NCBI RefSeq assembly: GCF_042680565.1
Contig: NZ_JBHUEJ010000021.1
Coordinates: 1-64,000 of the forward strand
Direction: 5' to 3'
Length of the DNA: 64,000 nt
From: Ottowia flava
GTDB lineage: Bacteria > Pseudomonadota > Gammaproteobacteria > Burkholderiales > Burkholderiaceae_C
Part shown: positions 62,800 through 64,000 of the stretch, one piece after another
Position numbering within the stretch: the stretch's first letter is position 1
Layout of the letters: every line of letters starts with the position of its first letter
Notes under the pieces: generated by a model
What the model was told of the DNA's origin: nothing
What the model saw: the letters and a program-made list of their open reading frames with translations, nothing else
Databases searched by the model: none
Program-made: the position numbers and the translations under genes

Positions 62800-64000
62800 A
62801 TGCCCAGCCCATCTCCAGCGGCCGAACGCCGCGCCCCGACCGATTCCGCTGCCAAAGCCGCCGCCGAGGCTGGTCACACCCCGATGATGGCCCAATACCA
62901 CGGGCTCAAGGCAGACTTCCCCGACACCCTGCTGTTCTACCGCATGGGGGATTTCTACGAGATGTTCTACGCCGACGCCGAGCGCGCGGCGGCGCTGCTG
63001 GACATCACGCTGACCACGCGCGGGCAGTCGGCGGGCCAGCCGATCCCGATGGCGGGCGTGCCTTTTCATTCGGTGGACGGTTACCTGGCACGGCTGATCA
63101 AGCTGGGCGAATCGGTCGCGATCTGCGAACAGGTCGGCGACGTCGCCACCAGCAAAGGGCCGGTGGAGCGGAAGGTGGTGCGCGTGGTCACGCCCGGCAC
63201 CTTGACCGACGCAGAGCTGCTGTCCGACAAGAGCGAATCGCTGCTGCTGGCTGTGTTCCCGGGCACGCGCCAGCGCTGCGGCCTGGCCTGGCTGGCGGTG
63301 ACGCAAGGTCAGGTGCACCTGACCGAATGCACGGCCGACGAATTGCCCGGCTGGTTGGACCGCATCGGCGCCAGCGAAATCCTGCTGCCCGCCGACGCGC
63401 CCGACACGCTGCTGCGCAGTGCGCAGGCCGTGCGCAGCGCAGGCCGCGCGCCCAGCGTGACGCACCGGCCGGAATGGCAGTTTGACGCGGCGCTGGGCCG
63501 GCGCAAGCTGCTGGACCAGCTGCAGACCGCGAGCCTGGCCGCCTGGCACGCCGAAGAACTGCCCCAAGCGCACGCCGCCGCCGCCGCGCTGCTGGCCTAC
63601 GCCGAACACACACAGGGCCGCGCGCTGCCGCACCTGCAAGGCCTGCTGGTCGAACGCGCAGGCGAGTTGATCGACCTGCCCGCCACCACGCGCCGCAACC
63701 TGGAGCTGACGCAAACCCTGCGCGGTGAAGACGCGCCGACCGTGTTTTCGCTGCTCGACACCTGCCGCACCGGCATGGGCAGCCGCCTGCTGAAAAGCTG
63801 GCTGCTGTCGCCCCCGCGCGACCGCACCGTGGCGCAGCAACGCCTGGGCGCGATCGGGGCGCTGCGCGAGCACGGCTTGGCTGAGCGCGTGCGCACGCTG
63901 CTCAAGGGCACGAGCGATGTGGAGCGCATCAGCGCCCGTCTGGCGCTGGGCCAGGTGCGCCCGCGCGAGCTGGTCGCACTGCGCCAGACACTACAAAAAC
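62800..64000 (+). CDS. mutS: DNA mismatch repair protein MutS, 5' part only
   Basis: The first 400 codons of mutS; the gene runs off the window. Mismatch-binding domain I is complete: MMAQYHGLKADFPDTLLFYR, MGDFYEMFYADAERAA with the Phe-x-Glu mismatch reader, PIPMAGVPFHSVDGYLARLI, and VRVVTPGTLTDAELLSDKSE. Domain II and the start of the lever (RRNLELTQTLRG, LLDTCRTGMGSRLLKSWLLS) follow; the ATPase domain is outside. ATG 62800 is chosen as the only ATG before the conserved MAQY region with sensible length. Confidence 0.95.
   Translation, partial: MPSPSPAAERRAPTDSAAKAAAEAGHTPMMAQYHGLKADFPDTLLFYRMGDFYEMFYADAERAAALLDITLTTRGQSAGQPIPMAGVPFHSVDGYLARLIKLGESVAICEQVGDVATSKGPVERKVVRVVTPGTLTDAELLSDKSESLLLAVFPGTRQRCGLAWLAVTQGQVHLTECTADELPGWLDRIGASEILLPADAPDTLLRSAQAVRSAGRAPSVTHRPEWQFDAALGRRKLLDQLQTASLAAWHAEELPQAHAAAAALLAYAEHTQGRALPHLQGLLVERAGELIDLPATTRRNLELTQTLRGEDAPTVFSLLDTCRTGMGSRLLKSWLLSPPRDRTVAQQRLGAIGALREHGLAERVRTLLKGTSDVERISARLALGQVRPRELVALRQTLQK

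Overview
The window is G+C-rich chromosomal DNA of a betaproteobacterium, most likely Burkholderiales and probably Comamonadaceae. That placement is an inference from gene content (orphan TctC/Bug binding protein, ScfR-type regulator beside a prpC/acnD/prpF cluster, class I PHA synthase, DUF1631 protein, DUF938 methyltransferase, gmk-rpoZ-spoT operon) and from a dispersed intergenic element with the core TAGCTGnCTGCGC that occurs at 16 places.

Layout. 1-1540 is the tail of an integron cassette array: an AT-rich cassette with a HEPN-like gene, two clear attC sites (773-832 and 964-1024), a cassette of about 190 bp with no convincing gene, and a cassette with an MltR/HEPN-like gene. The integrase would lie to the left of the window. 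1.6-7.3 kb holds small unknown proteins, a Bug solute-binding protein, a phospholipase-D/cardiolipin-synthase-like protein and a divergent LysR/azoreductase pair. 7.4-15.4 kb is a methylcitrate-cycle cluster (PEP-mutase/isocitrate-lyase-family lyase, prpF, acnD, prpC, hotdog thioesterase) divergent from an ScfR/RamB-like regulator, with a cluster of TTGCGAA/TTTGCAAA boxes between them. 15.5-18.8 kb is metR/metE. 19.1-27.4 kb is a minus-strand valine-catabolism block (mmsA, LprI-like, acyl-CoA dehydrogenase, mmsB, HIBCH-like) running into phaC and an alpha/beta hydrolase. 28.5-30.9 kb is an island of lower G+C with a helical-repeat protein of effector type, an overlapping small exported protein and a 51-residue membrane protein.

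31.1-42.8 kb is a second propionyl-CoA route read leftward: methylmalonyl-CoA mutase, a 72-aa membrane protein, meaB, a kinase-like protein, pccB, a cupin, a 38-codon ORF that repeats the start of pccA, pccA, then accessory genes, pncA and a methylmalonyl-CoA-epimerase-like VOC protein. A divergent GntR/FCD regulator faces it. 43.7-55.9 kb holds mixed housekeeping genes: bacteriohemerythrin, M23 peptidase, SUMF1-fold lipoprotein, ABC exporter, esterase, DUF1631, AhpD-like, aspartoacylase-like, luciferase-like oxidoreductase, a lipoprotein and DUF938. 56.0-59.3 kb is gmk-rpoZ-spoT, followed by greB, a FUSC-family membrane protein, a small unknown protein and the start of mutS, cut by the window end.

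The metabolic theme is propionyl-CoA. Valine degradation makes it, and both the methylcitrate cycle and the carboxylase/mutase pathway consume it; phaC could draw acyl-CoA into polymer. I saw no rRNA, tRNA, CRISPR array, transposase or replication origin.
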